A DNA stretch of 64,000 nucleotides from an archaeon (GTDB lineage: Archaea > Nanobdellota > Nanobdellia > Pacearchaeales > JAPDKA01), in contig JAPDKA010000001.1 in assembly GCA_029258825.1 (NCBI GenBank), positions 141,002 through 205,001 of the forward strand, written 5' to 3'. Of the stretch, positions 10,824 through 18,975 are shown in pieces. The first letter of the stretch is position 1, and each line of letters begins with the position of its first letter. Both the position numbers and the translations under genes were made by a program. The notes under the pieces are model-generated. The model did no database searches. It saw only the letters and a list, made by a program, of their open reading frames with translations, and had not been told where the DNA came from.

Positions 10824-11267
10824 TTATTTTTTCTTTTTATTTAAGTGTTTATTTAAGTACTTTTTTACAACCTTCAAAAAATTTTCAGCATCTTTAATTG
10901 CTTCTTCTGCATCCAATCTTGAACAAAAAGCCCCTTTATATTGAACAGCATGCCTAGAAATTCTGTAAGAATCTAAAATATTTAAAAATTGAAAAATTTT
11001 TTCACTATCTTTAAATTTTTCTTTCAAAAATTCGATCATTGCAAAATGACTTCTTTCCTTTACACCAAAAGAAAATAATAAAGCTCTTGCTGAATGAAAC
11101 ATGCTGTTGTAAGCCAAAGTAAAAGCCACATCAAAGTATTCAATTTTCACGTTTCCTTTAGCTCTGTCCAGAAATCTGGCTGCAAGTTCTAAACTTCCAT
11201 CAATCTGATTTCTATCAATTTTCTCTTTTCTAAGTAAACCTGCCTTAAAGTAATCCTCAATTTTCAT
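10824..11267 (-). CDS. HEPN-domain protein (partner of MNT nucleotidyltransferase)
   Basis: Helical protein with AARFLDRAKGN, YNSMFHSARALLFSFGVKERSH, YRISRHAVQY; overlaps MNT gene by ATGA. Confidence 0.75.
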   Translation of the reverse strand: MKIEDYFKAGLLRKEKIDRNQIDGSLELAARFLDRAKGNVKIEYFDVAFTLAYNSMFHSARALLFSFGVKERSHFAMIEFLKEKFKDSEKIFQFLNILDSYRISRHAVQYKGAFCSRLDAEEAIKDAENFLKVVKKYLNKHLNKKKK

Positions 11268-11818
11268 ATTTCAGCTCCATACAGCAAAATATATTTTGAT
11301 AATAAAGACTGAACAAATTTATCATTTTTTCTTTTTAAATTTCTCCATTCACCCAAGGTAAAAATCTGAATTTTCACTTCTTTTCCAGTTTTTCTTTCTA
11401 TTTTCTTTAATTCAGTTAACCCAAGCTTTTTTTGTTGACAGATTATTAAGAGATCGATATCAGAGCTTTCATCGTAAGTTCCTAAAGCATGACTACCATA
11501 AAGAATAATACTTGTTACGTTATTTTCTTTAGCAAATTTTAAGATGAATGGGTAAATGGTATCTAGGATATAAAAAACTTTTAATTGTCTTGTTAAAGCA
11601 TTATCCAATAATGAATAAAGCAATAAATTTGCTTTTTTTCTTTCTCTTAAAATACCTGCTTTACTGTAAAATTTCAAATAATAATTTGCTGTTTGCGGGC
11701 TAATTTTCAATTTTCTTGCAATTTCTTTCAGATGGATTTCATTTCCTGTTTTGAGAAAGAATTCTAATAGTTTCCATCCTCTAAACTTTCTCCATTCTTC
11801 AATTATCATGTAAATCAT
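11264..11818 (-). CDS. HTH + minimal nucleotidyltransferase (MNT), putative antitoxin; probable leaderless start at Met4 (11809)
   Basis: IILYGSHALGTYDESSDIDLLII (GS-x-DxD) and N-terminal wHTH (LKEIARKLKISPQTANYYLKF). Confidence 0.8.
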   Translation of the reverse strand: MIYMIIEEWRKFRGWKLLEFFLKTGNEIHLKEIARKLKISPQTANYYLKFYSKAGILRERKKANLLLYSLLDNALTRQLKVFYILDTIYPFILKFAKENNVTSIILYGSHALGTYDESSDIDLLIICQQKKLGLTELKKIERKTGKEVKIQIFTLGEWRNLKRKNDKFVQSLLSKYILLYGAEI

Positions 11819-11819
11819 A

Positions 11820-11845
11820 CGATAGTTTGATATATAAAACTTTCG
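11820..11845. promoter_or_regulatory. Inverted repeat CGATAGTTT-N8-AAACTTTCG flanking a TATA box upstream of the MNT-HTH gene
   Basis: 8 of 9 positions symmetric; spacer GATATATA is TATA-like and about 25 nt from Met4. Confidence 0.5.
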
Positions 11846-11869
11846 TTTGATAAATTATAATAACCAAAA

Positions 11870-12355
11870 CTAACCGAAATACTGTTTGAACTTTGCTTGT
11901 GTTTGTTCATCAAAACTAGATTGAATTTTTGATATAATTTCAGCTATATTCACTCGGATCTTTTTCCACTCACGATAAGCTTTAGCGATAAACTCAACTT
12001 CAGTTTTTTCGTTATAGTCTTTCATTTCTATTGCCAAAGAATCAAAAATAAGCTTGGCGAGTCGCTTTACAATAGTATCAATTGTATGTTTATCATTTTC
12101 TGCAAGTTGTTTTGTCGCATACAAAAACAAAATCGAATCATGAGGCACAAGAAAGCGCTCAAGCAATCTTGCAAAACTTTCAACGCGTTCGTGAATTCTA
12201 TGGCGTATTAATCTCGCGAGCAATTCTGTTTCATGCTCTGCAAGAAACTCTATGCCGAATTCTTGATTAAGCTGATCAAAACTTGGCAGCTTTGATCGTT
12301 TATATTTCTTCACCAATTTATTATAATCTTGTTTCAGTTTTTTTATTTTATTCAT
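11870..12355 (-). CDS. Conserved-looking hypothetical helical protein
   Basis: Intact 161-aa ORF without overlap to stronger ORFs. Confidence 0.5.
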   Translation of the reverse strand: MNKIKKLKQDYNKLVKKYKRSKLPSFDQLNQEFGIEFLAEHETELLARLIRHRIHERVESFARLLERFLVPHDSILFLYATKQLAENDKHTIDTIVKRLAKLIFDSLAIEMKDYNEKTEVEFIAKAYREWKKIRVNIAEIISKIQSSFDEQTQAKFKQYFG

Positions 12356-12418
12356 GTTTGACTAATGCTGCTAAGGTTTTTAAATGTTACATTGACAAAA
12401 AGCAAGTAAAAAAGAGAA

Positions 12419-12492
12419 AGCCTCGGGCGGGACTTGAACCCGCGACCCCAGCCTTACCAAGGCTGTGCTCTGCCAGGCTGAGCTACCGAGGC
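12419..12492 (-). tRNA. tRNA-Thr (anticodon GGT)
   Basis: Cloverleaf GCCTCGG...CCGAGGC, anticodon loop TTGGTAA, T arm GCGGGTTCAAGTCCCGC; no encoded CCA. Confidence 0.95.
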
Positions 12493-12558
12493 ATCAAACA
12501 AAAACAACAAAAACTAAAAATTTTTAAATCTATCTGAAGTTGCTTTTCTGTGTTTTAT

Positions 12559-12631
12559 GCCCCGGTGGTGTAGAGGCCAAGCATCCAGGCCTTTCGAGCC
12601 TGGGACCCGGGTTCGAATCCCGGCCGGGGCA
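12559..12631 (+). tRNA. tRNA-Glu (anticodon TTC)
   Basis: GCCCCGG...CCGGGGC, anticodon loop CTTTCGA, T arm CCGGGTTCGAATCCCGG. Confidence 0.95.
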
Positions 12632-12640
12632 TTATGCAAA

Positions 12641-13240
12641 ATGACAAAAACAAAGGCCAAAGCAAAAAACAATAAACAAAAACAGCAAACAAAAAAAGTT
12701 ATAGTTGTTATTGGCACAATTGGTTCTGGAAAAAGTCTGGCAAGCAAATACATAGCAAGACGCTTTGGCTTTAAGCACATAACAATGAGCAACATTCTTC
12801 GTGGTATAGCAAAAACGAGAGGTATTAAACCAACAAGGCAAAATCTTGAAAAATTACAAGCAAAACTGCATAAAAAAGACAAATACTTCCTTATAGATAG
12901 GGTAATAGAAAAAATAATGAAAAGTTCAAAACAAAAATTCGTAGTTGATGGTGCACGTCATCCAGAGCAAGTTGAAAAACCAAAAAAGTTGCTTAATGCT
13001 TTTGTCTTGCTTATCGACGCTGATCCGAAAATAAGATTTGAACGCATTAAAGCAAGAAAAAGACGGGGCGATCCAAAAACGTTTGATGAGTTTTTACAGC
13101 TTGAGCAAAAAGAAAATAAAATATTTCGATTTAACAAAACAAAAAAATATGCTGATGCTATCTTGCTTAACAATTCAACAAAACAAAGCTTGTTTAAACA
13201 AATAGACAAAATAATGAAAAAATTGATAAAAGAAAAATAA
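12641..13240 (+). CDS. P-loop nucleotide kinase (dephospho-CoA kinase / UPF0200-like)
   Basis: VVIGTIGSGKSLASKYIARRFGF, FVVDGARHPEQVE, RFERIKARKRRGDPKTFDEF; ATG 12641 chosen because the ORF start lies upstream of and reads through the tRNA. Confidence 0.75.
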   Translation: MTKTKAKAKNNKQKQQTKKVIVVIGTIGSGKSLASKYIARRFGFKHITMSNILRGIAKTRGIKPTRQNLEKLQAKLHKKDKYFLIDRVIEKIMKSSKQKFVVDGARHPEQVEKPKKLLNAFVLLIDADPKIRFERIKARKRRGDPKTFDEFLQLEQKENKIFRFNKTKKYADAILLNNSTKQSLFKQIDKIMKKLIKEK

Positions 13241-13241
13241 A

Positions 13242-13622
13242 ATGACCTTAGAAGAAACAGTTTATGAATGGAACAAAACAAAAGGAGAAAAAATAGAAAA
13301 AGAAATCGAAGAAATAAGAAAAATTCTTTGGGACATCTATATGAAATTAAAGAATGCTGTAGGATTGGAAAGATTGGAAGTATACCTTCGTGAGTTGGGT
13401 AAAAAGAAAGCATTCATATACACTCCAGACGGATTTGTAATCAAAAAAGATGAAGAAGAAATACTTTATGAACCAAAAATTGACAGGCGGGCTTTCTATA
13501 GAGAACCTAAGACAGAAGAAGGCGAGCTAGTTACAGAAAATTACATAACATTGAAAAGAAACAAGGATGAACTAGAAAAGATGTTTGAAGAAGCACTAAA
13601 AAAGATGATCAACCCAGAATAA
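13242..13622 (+). CDS. Hypothetical protein
   Basis: Intact ORF directly after the kinase. Confidence 0.5.
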   Translation: MTLEETVYEWNKTKGEKIEKEIEEIRKILWDIYMKLKNAVGLERLEVYLRELGKKKAFIYTPDGFVIKKDEEEILYEPKIDRRAFYREPKTEEGELVTENYITLKRNKDELEKMFEEALKKMINPE

Positions 13623-13668
13623 GAACAATTTCTAGTAATTCCAAAACAAACAAAAAAGAAAGAAGAAG

Positions 13669-13716
13669 GCGGCCAGCTAATCGCCAGCCGCTGATGTTGC
13701 CTGGGAAGGGCCAGCA
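13669..13716. other. GC-rich, hairpin-forming intergenic island (candidate RNA or bidirectional terminator)
   Basis: About two-thirds GC in an AT-rich intergenic; GCGGC (13670-13674) pairs with GCCGC (13688-13692). Confidence 0.35.
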
Positions 13717-13856
13717 TGATTTGTTATTTATGTTGTTGAATGAATGATGTTGATGTAAGCATGATTCACCTCTTTTTTGTTGTTTTTGTTTTACTTTTTG
13801 CTTTGCTGTTTTTTGTTTTTTGGTTTAGCTTTAAAAAATAAAAAAGGAAAAAGGCA

Positions 13857-14930
13857 TTACTTGAATACAGTTATGCCAAGTTCTGACGTTTCTGGTTTGA
13901 TCTCAGCTATGTTACTTTTTGGTTTTCCAAGGATGTATGGACTCTTCACACCTGTTATTATTGTAATTACTCTTACCTTTCCTTTGAAGCTTTTATCAAT
14001 CCTTGCACCAAGGATTACTTGTGCATCAGGCGCAAGATTCGATGTGATTAATTCACCTATACTATTTAGCTCTTCTAGTTTACAGTCCTCACCACATGTA
14101 ACGTGTATAAGTGCACCTGTTGCGCCTCTGTAATCTATGTCAAGCAAAGGATGCATTAATGCTTGTCTTACTGCTTCTTCAACCCTGTTTTGTGTATCGC
14201 TTTGACCAACACCGATTATTGCAACATCACCGTTGCGCATTATTGCAGAAACATCAGCGAAGTCAAGATTAATTAGTGAAGGTATCTGTATAGTTTCTAC
14301 AATCCCTTTAATCATTGTACTTATCAATTCGTTAGCTACAGCAAATGCTTGTTCAATTGGCAAATTGCCAGCAATATCAACAAGCCTATTGTTGTCTATA
14401 ACAATGACAGTATCGCACACCTCACGCAATTGTTGTAAACCGAATTCTGCTTTTTCTATTCTTGCTTTTTCTGTTTCAAAAGGCATTGTCACTACACCAA
14501 TAACCAATGCTCCTTGTTCTTTTGCAAGCTGCGCTACTATGGGTGCTGCCCCTGTTCCAGTACCACCTCCTTCTCCAGCAACAACAAAAACCATATCAGA
14601 ATTACTTACAACCCTTTTTATTTCTGCAAGACTTTCCTTTGCCGCTTCTCTACCTTTTGCAGGAAAACCACCGCAGCCAAGACCTCTTGTAAGCTCTTTA
14701 CCGAGCAATAATTTTTCATCAGCTTTTGTTATACTTAAGTGTAAAGCATCTGTGTTCATTGCAATTACTGTTGCACCTTCTATACCTTTATTGTGTAACC
14801 ATGTAACAGCGTTACAGCCAGCACCACCAACACCAACAACTTTAATATTAGCTTTTCCTGCTTTAAGTTCGTCAAAATTTATACCATATTGCTTTGCATT
14901 TTCTATTGCTTCTTTTGCGAACTCCAACAT
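13857..14930 (-). CDS. ftsZ: Cell division protein FtsZ
   Basis: VVGVGGAGCNAV, AGEGGGTGTGAAP, GEDCKLEEL; AGGAGGTC Shine-Dalgarno just upstream of ATG. Confidence 0.97.
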   Translation of the reverse strand: MLEFAKEAIENAKQYGINFDELKAGKANIKVVGVGGAGCNAVTWLHNKGIEGATVIAMNTDALHLSITKADEKLLLGKELTRGLGCGGFPAKGREAAKESLAEIKRVVSNSDMVFVVAGEGGGTGTGAAPIVAQLAKEQGALVIGVVTMPFETEKARIEKAEFGLQQLREVCDTVIVIDNNRLVDIAGNLPIEQAFAVANELISTMIKGIVETIQIPSLINLDFADVSAIMRNGDVAIIGVGQSDTQNRVEEAVRQALMHPLLDIDYRGATGALIHVTCGEDCKLEELNSIGELITSNLAPDAQVILGARIDKSFKGKVRVITIITGVKSPYILGKPKSNIAEIKPETSELGITVFK

Positions 14931-14982
14931 TTTGACCTCCTTTTTGTTTTATTTATTTTATTTGATTTTTTGATTTTGTATC

Positions 14983-15025
14983 ATGTTGAGCAGGCAACCG
15001 AAAGGTTTAAATACCTGCTCAACAT
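14983..15025 (+). promoter_or_regulatory. BRE/TATA promoter (CCGAAAGG-TTTAAATA) enclosed in a perfect 12-bp inverted repeat
   Basis: ATGTTGAGCAGG (14983-14994) and CCTGCTCAACAT (15014-15025); TATA at 15006-15013. Confidence 0.65.
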
Positions 15026-15035
15026 CAATTTTATT

Positions 15036-15145
15036 AAGTTTGAGCGAAGAAAAATATAACACATATTAAGTTCGGGTCGAGAATTATTAATGGTGCGACG
15101 ACGCAACACCCGAACTTTACCCCGAAACAAAGCCCCTCTTTTTTA
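15036..15145 (+). ncRNA. Candidate structured small RNA with own promoter and T-run terminator
   Basis: AAGTTCGGGT (15068-15077) pairs with ACCCGAACTT (15108-15117); inner TGCG-ACGA-CGCA hairpin (15094-15105); TCTTTTTT at 15137-15144; no ORF. Confidence 0.5.
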
Positions 15146-15266
15146 TTAAATAATAATCATTAATAATTTAAGATTTCTACATTGTTGGAGTTTATAAATA
15201 TTTTTGTGATATAAAACATAGATTAAAAGAAACAAAAGTGTTTTTGTTGGTTTATGTTGTTTTGCA

Positions 15267-15914
15267 TTAATCTCTCTTAAATTTTTTTATCAACGATAAA
15301 ATAAATGCTTCGTATGCTTTAACTACATCTTCGCATTTCGCATTTATCATTACACAAGTATCGGTAACGTTTATTGAAGTTTCATTACTTAAAGCAAAAC
15401 CAATCACAGTAAGGTTTGTGTTAGAACAATTTTTTATTGGCACATCCCTAGTTAAATTCGAAACATTGTAAAGCAACGCTCCTTTAACCTTTACGCCAAG
15501 CACAGCCAATAGCTTGCTAACTTCTATGGCTGCAAGTGTGAAATTACTGCAATTTACGTCGGGCTGAAAACTTAAGTAAGTAAGTATTGATAGTTTTAAA
15601 CTGGACAAATTTACTAACATACCCTCAAGTGAACGAGGATCATTACGCAAATATAGGTTGTAAACAATTGATTTCTCTTTAGTTTTTACAGTGAAGTTTG
15701 TATGATAAAGTTTAAGCTTTCCATATCGTTCGATAGTATAATTAAGACCATCATAACTAAAGTGGGTCAGCTTGTAATTGATTTTTGGCATAAATACAAT
15801 TGCAAGCACAACAACAACTATAGCAATAAAAACAGCGAGCACAAATAAATCTAACTTATCAGGTTTGTTTTTAGTTTTTCTATTTTGTTTCTCACGTTTA
15901 GTATGCGCTTGCAT
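15267..15914 (-). CDS. Single-TM extracytoplasmic protein, paralog of 16619..17230
   Basis: N-terminal TM, pattern Cys...V..NISI.VTDTCVMINAKCEDVVKAYEA. Confidence 0.5.
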   Translation of the reverse strand: MQAHTKREKQNRKTKNKPDKLDLFVLAVFIAIVVVVLAIVFMPKINYKLTHFSYDGLNYTIERYGKLKLYHTNFTVKTKEKSIVYNLYLRNDPRSLEGMLVNLSSLKLSILTYLSFQPDVNCSNFTLAAIEVSKLLAVLGVKVKGALLYNVSNLTRDVPIKNCSNTNLTVIGFALSNETSINVTDTCVMINAKCEDVVKAYEAFILSLIKKFKRD

Positions 15915-15957
15915 TGTAAATAAAAATTAAGATTTTTTTATAATTTTAAATCTCTAA

Positions 15958-16596
15958 TTAAGCCATCTGTTGTTTTGGTGGCTGGTGCTTATCTCTACCA
16001 GGAGGAGTCACTTCTGGAACCGAGAGCAACTTTGGTTTTTCGACACATTCTGTTAATGTTACACTATTGCTGTACGCACAAGTGATCTTATTTGTCTCAC
16101 CTACTACAGCGGCAACAGCAACAGACGAAACGTTAGTAACACTTAACCTTGTGCAATCTATAGCATATGTTATTGATTGACCTGGTTCAGGCAAAACGAC
16201 ACTTGTACCATTGCCAAAAGGGATCCAAACGTCATAAGGTGAAACGCTTGGGTCAATTACAATAGCTTTACTCTGCATCGGTGCATTTAATTTTACAGCA
16301 ATACCACTCAAGCCTTTAGCAGATGTTGGAACATTAACAGAAACTAGCACAACTTCATGAGTAACATTCTTTTCATCCATCACATAAGCTTTACACGTAT
16401 ACTGTTCATTAATGCTTAAAGAAGCGAAATTTTTGCATTGTTGTTCAAGATTGTTAAGCTTACTTGTGTAACGCACAACTATACCATAAATCATACCAGC
16501 AACACCAAGTACTATAACAATCATTAATACTGTAGCAATAAGTGCTGTAATTCCTCGTTTATCGCTTAGTCTTTTACAACCTCTTTTGAAACACAT
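15958..16596 (-). CDS. Type IV pilin-like protein
   Basis: KRG-ITALIATVLMIVIVLGVAGMIYGIV: basic N-terminus then hydrophobic pilin-type helix. Confidence 0.6.
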   Translation of the reverse strand: MCFKRGCKRLSDKRGITALIATVLMIVIVLGVAGMIYGIVVRYTSKLNNLEQQCKNFASLSINEQYTCKAYVMDEKNVTHEVVLVSVNVPTSAKGLSGIAVKLNAPMQSKAIVIDPSVSPYDVWIPFGNGTSVVLPEPGQSITYAIDCTRLSVTNVSSVAVAAVVGETNKITCAYSNSVTLTECVEKPKLLSVPEVTPPGRDKHQPPKQQMA

Positions 16597-16618
16597 AGTA
16601 TTTTTTATTCTTATTAGT

Positions 16619-17230
16619 TTAAATATTTTTTGTCAAACCCAATAAAGCAAAAACAAGACTGTCAACAACAACATTGGTTGAATTAACATCAGCGTTAACA
16701 AGCAGACAATCATCAAAGTTAACTTGTGTAATGTTTGAACTATTAAAAACAACAACAATACTCTGACTTGTTTTACTGCAAGTTTTTCTTGGTAGCTGTT
16801 TACAGTAGCTGTATTGCCATGTTTCAAGACAACATGGTTGAATACGCAATGCTTTAGCACTTATTAAACTAAGCAGGAAAGCTAAATTGTATGCATCAAA
16901 ATTAGGCGATATTGCAGTATAAACAACTTTATCACTAAAATCATCTAATGTAATATTAGGCAATGGTACAGTTTGATTTGGTAGTATTGTAGTTGTTAAA
17001 GACACTTGTTTGTTATTTACCATTACATTAGTATGCCATAATCCGTCTGTAAAGTAAAATTTATGGCCGTAAAGCTTTACAGTTTTTCTACTGCTGTGCT
17101 GCTGTAAAGCAAAGCCAGCAATGCTAAATACCATTACAGCTGCAATGAACAAACTAAAAAGCAACTGCATGCGTTTTTGTTTTTTCAATTCTTGTTGTTT
17201 CTTTGAAATCGGTTTTAGCATCGTCATCAT
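16619..17230 (-). CDS. Single-TM extracytoplasmic protein associated with the pilin-like gene
   Basis: N-terminal TM, C-terminal SQSIVVVFNSSNITQVNFDDCLLVNADVNSTNVVVDSL resembles 15267..15914. Confidence 0.5.
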   Translation of the reverse strand: MMTMLKPISKKQQELKKQKRMQLLFSLFIAAVMVFSIAGFALQQHSSRKTVKLYGHKFYFTDGLWHTNVMVNNKQVSLTTTILPNQTVPLPNITLDDFSDKVVYTAISPNFDAYNLAFLLSLISAKALRIQPCCLETWQYSYCKQLPRKTCSKTSQSIVVVFNSSNITQVNFDDCLLVNADVNSTNVVVDSLVFALLGLTKNI

Positions 17231-17298
17231 TGCTATTACTTAAGCAGTATTTTTATAATTTTCTTTTTTATTTTTTGTTTGGTTTTACTTGTAGCAAT

Positions 17299-17315
17299 AT
17301 GTATAAATTATACAT
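17299..17315. promoter_or_regulatory. 17-bp palindrome ATGTATAAATTATACAT upstream of the pilin-like operon
   Basis: Perfect symmetry about a central A in the 17231-17374 intergenic. Confidence 0.35.
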
Positions 17316-17374
17316 GTAATAATACATATACATTAAAAAATTTGCATAATTTGCATTAAATTACATCAAGTTTG

Positions 17375-18145
17375 TCAAGTTCGCAACAATTTTTCTAGCG
17401 TTATTGCATTGCGTACTGCATAAGCATTAAAATCATTATTGAAATAACAGAATAATTGTTTCGGTTTTGGCTTAAGATTTTTTATTGCGATTACCCATTG
17501 TTGAAGTTCTTCTTTGCTATAATCATAGCGATACCACTTTTTTCCGTGAAAACGCACATAAACTACATCAGAAGTTTTAACGATCTGTTCTGGTAGTGAG
17601 GGAGCAGAAACAGCACAAAACACAATATTGTACTGCCTTAATAATTCATAAACCTGATCATTCCACCAACTAGAATGGCGAAACTCTATAACATTAACAA
17701 CATCTTGTTGTAAGCATGACAAAAAAGTCTTAAGCCTTCTTAGCATTGCATCACTATATTTGAATGAAGGTGGAAGTTGAAACAATACACAGCCCAATGA
17801 TTTATCAAGCAGTTTTGCCAAGCTATAAAATTTCTGCAACAATTTTTTTACATTCTTCAACTTTTTAATATGCGTAATTTCTTGATTTGCTTTTAACGTA
17901 AACAAAAATTGTCCTGCCTTGCCTTGTTTAGCTTTACCCTTAAGTTTGCTTACCCTGCTTGCTTTTTCACGCCAACCCACAATTGTTGATTCACGTGGCC
18001 ACCTATAAAATGTTGCATTTATTTCAACAGTATTAAAGTATTTTGCATAATACTCAAACCATTTATTACTAGTTAGCTCGACAGGATAGAACAAACCACG
18101 CCAATGCCAATAGGCAAAACCTGATGTGCCTACATAACACTGCAT
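17375..18145 (-). CDS. DUF72 (YecE-like) protein
   Basis: CYVGTSGFAYWHWRGLFYPVEL, YFNTVEINATFYRWP, VEFRHSSWW, VYVRFHG. Confidence 0.88.
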   Translation of the reverse strand: MQCYVGTSGFAYWHWRGLFYPVELTSNKWFEYYAKYFNTVEINATFYRWPRESTIVGWREKASRVSKLKGKAKQGKAGQFLFTLKANQEITHIKKLKNVKKLLQKFYSLAKLLDKSLGCVLFQLPPSFKYSDAMLRRLKTFLSCLQQDVVNVIEFRHSSWWNDQVYELLRQYNIVFCAVSAPSLPEQIVKTSDVVYVRFHGKKWYRYDYSKEELQQWVIAIKNLKPKPKQLFCYFNNDFNAYAVRNAITLEKLLRT

Positions 18146-18160
18146 TTTATTCGGTTAAAT

Positions 18161-18925
18161 TTATTCATAAAATTTGATTATCTTCTTTTTTATATCTGCC
18201 CGCCCAACATAATCCTTGAATTTGTCTAATGTTAATAGCTCAAATTTAGCTGGCTGAAATTGTTGTGTTTGAGATTGCCGCATTTGTTCATCTTGTATAG
18301 CTTGTTGCATATTTAGTTCAGGTGCAAAAAATTGTCGCTTTTCAGTTTTTATCACCTTTCTTTCGATGTCAGACAAATTCGCTAAATCTTCTACCTTAAC
18401 AAAATTTATTTGTTCTGTATGTTGTTCTTCAGCATAAAATTTTTGTCCAGCTTCATAAAATTGCTTTGCTTCATACATGGGTGTTGCTTTATATTTGATT
18501 TCTTTTTCTTGCTTTTCTTCTTCATTGCTCCACCCAACAATGTCAGAGGTTTTTTCTTCTAGTTTTTGTTTTTCTGTTGTTATTGTTCGGGTTGTTTGAG
18601 TTTGTGTTAATGGTTGCGATTGCTTTACTTGAAATTGTAAAGGCATATCAAACTCAACAGGCTGTAACAAATGTTCATGCCATGCTATTGCTGTTTGTTT
18701 CGTTTCTTGTGCTTCATCCTTTTCCTGCTTTGTTTGTTGCTTTTGCTGCTTTTCTTCTTGTTGTTTTTCCTTTTCTTGCTTTTCCTTTTGCTTTGTTTGT
18801 ATTTTCTCTGTTTGTTCTGTTTGTCCATTCTTTGTCTGTTTTGCTTGTTCTGCTTGCTTTGTTTGTTGCTCTTGTTTCTCGTTTTCTCCTTTCTTGCTTT
18901 TTTCATTATTTCCATTATTTTGCAT
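18161..18925 (-). CDS. Low-complexity K/E/Q-rich protein with short C-terminal conserved-looking tail
   Basis: About 80 residues almost only K/E/Q/T, then more ordered C-terminus LLTLDKFKDYVGRADIKKKIIKFYE. Confidence 0.5.
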   Translation of the reverse strand: MQNNGNNEKSKKGENEKQEQQTKQAEQAKQTKNGQTEQTEKIQTKQKEKQEKEKQQEEKQQKQQTKQEKDEAQETKQTAIAWHEHLLQPVEFDMPLQFQVKQSQPLTQTQTTRTITTEKQKLEEKTSDIVGWSNEEEKQEKEIKYKATPMYEAKQFYEAGQKFYAEEQHTEQINFVKVEDLANLSDIERKVIKTEKRQFFAPELNMQQAIQDEQMRQSQTQQFQPAKFELLTLDKFKDYVGRADIKKKIIKFYE

Positions 18926-18975
18926 GTAAAATACAAATCAATAAAATATTTAAACTAATCGTTTTTCTGTTTAAT

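Noticed and set aside
12557-12640. N-terminal extension MPRWCRGQASRPFEPGTRVRIPAGALCK of the kinase ORF
   Set aside because: It is the tRNA-Glu sequence translated; true start is ATG 12641.
12283-12882. ORFs across tRNA-Thr/tRNA-Glu (12283..12537 +, 12514..12882 -)
   Set aside because: They translate tRNA genes and the reverse strand of the kinase.
13740-13790. C/D-box sRNA (ATGATGTTGATG ... ATGATT)
   Set aside because: C-box-like TGATGT present but no convincing D/C'/D' set with proper spacing.
14233-14973. 246-aa plus-strand ORF antisense to ftsZ (plus 13777..14133)
   Set aside because: Shadow of the well-supported ftsZ frame; low-complexity Ser/Ala/Pro composition and no recognisable motif.
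17281-17345. TACAT/ATGTA-rich stretch considered as a replication-origin-like repeat
   Set aside because: Short and only one clean palindrome; no Cdc6/Orc gene or ORB-like motif nearby.
18577-18975. N-terminal 133-aa extension of the RNase J-like ORF
   Set aside because: Phe/Leu-rich antisense of the K/E/Q-rich gene; homology begins at MKINVYTVGGYNEVGK (18976).
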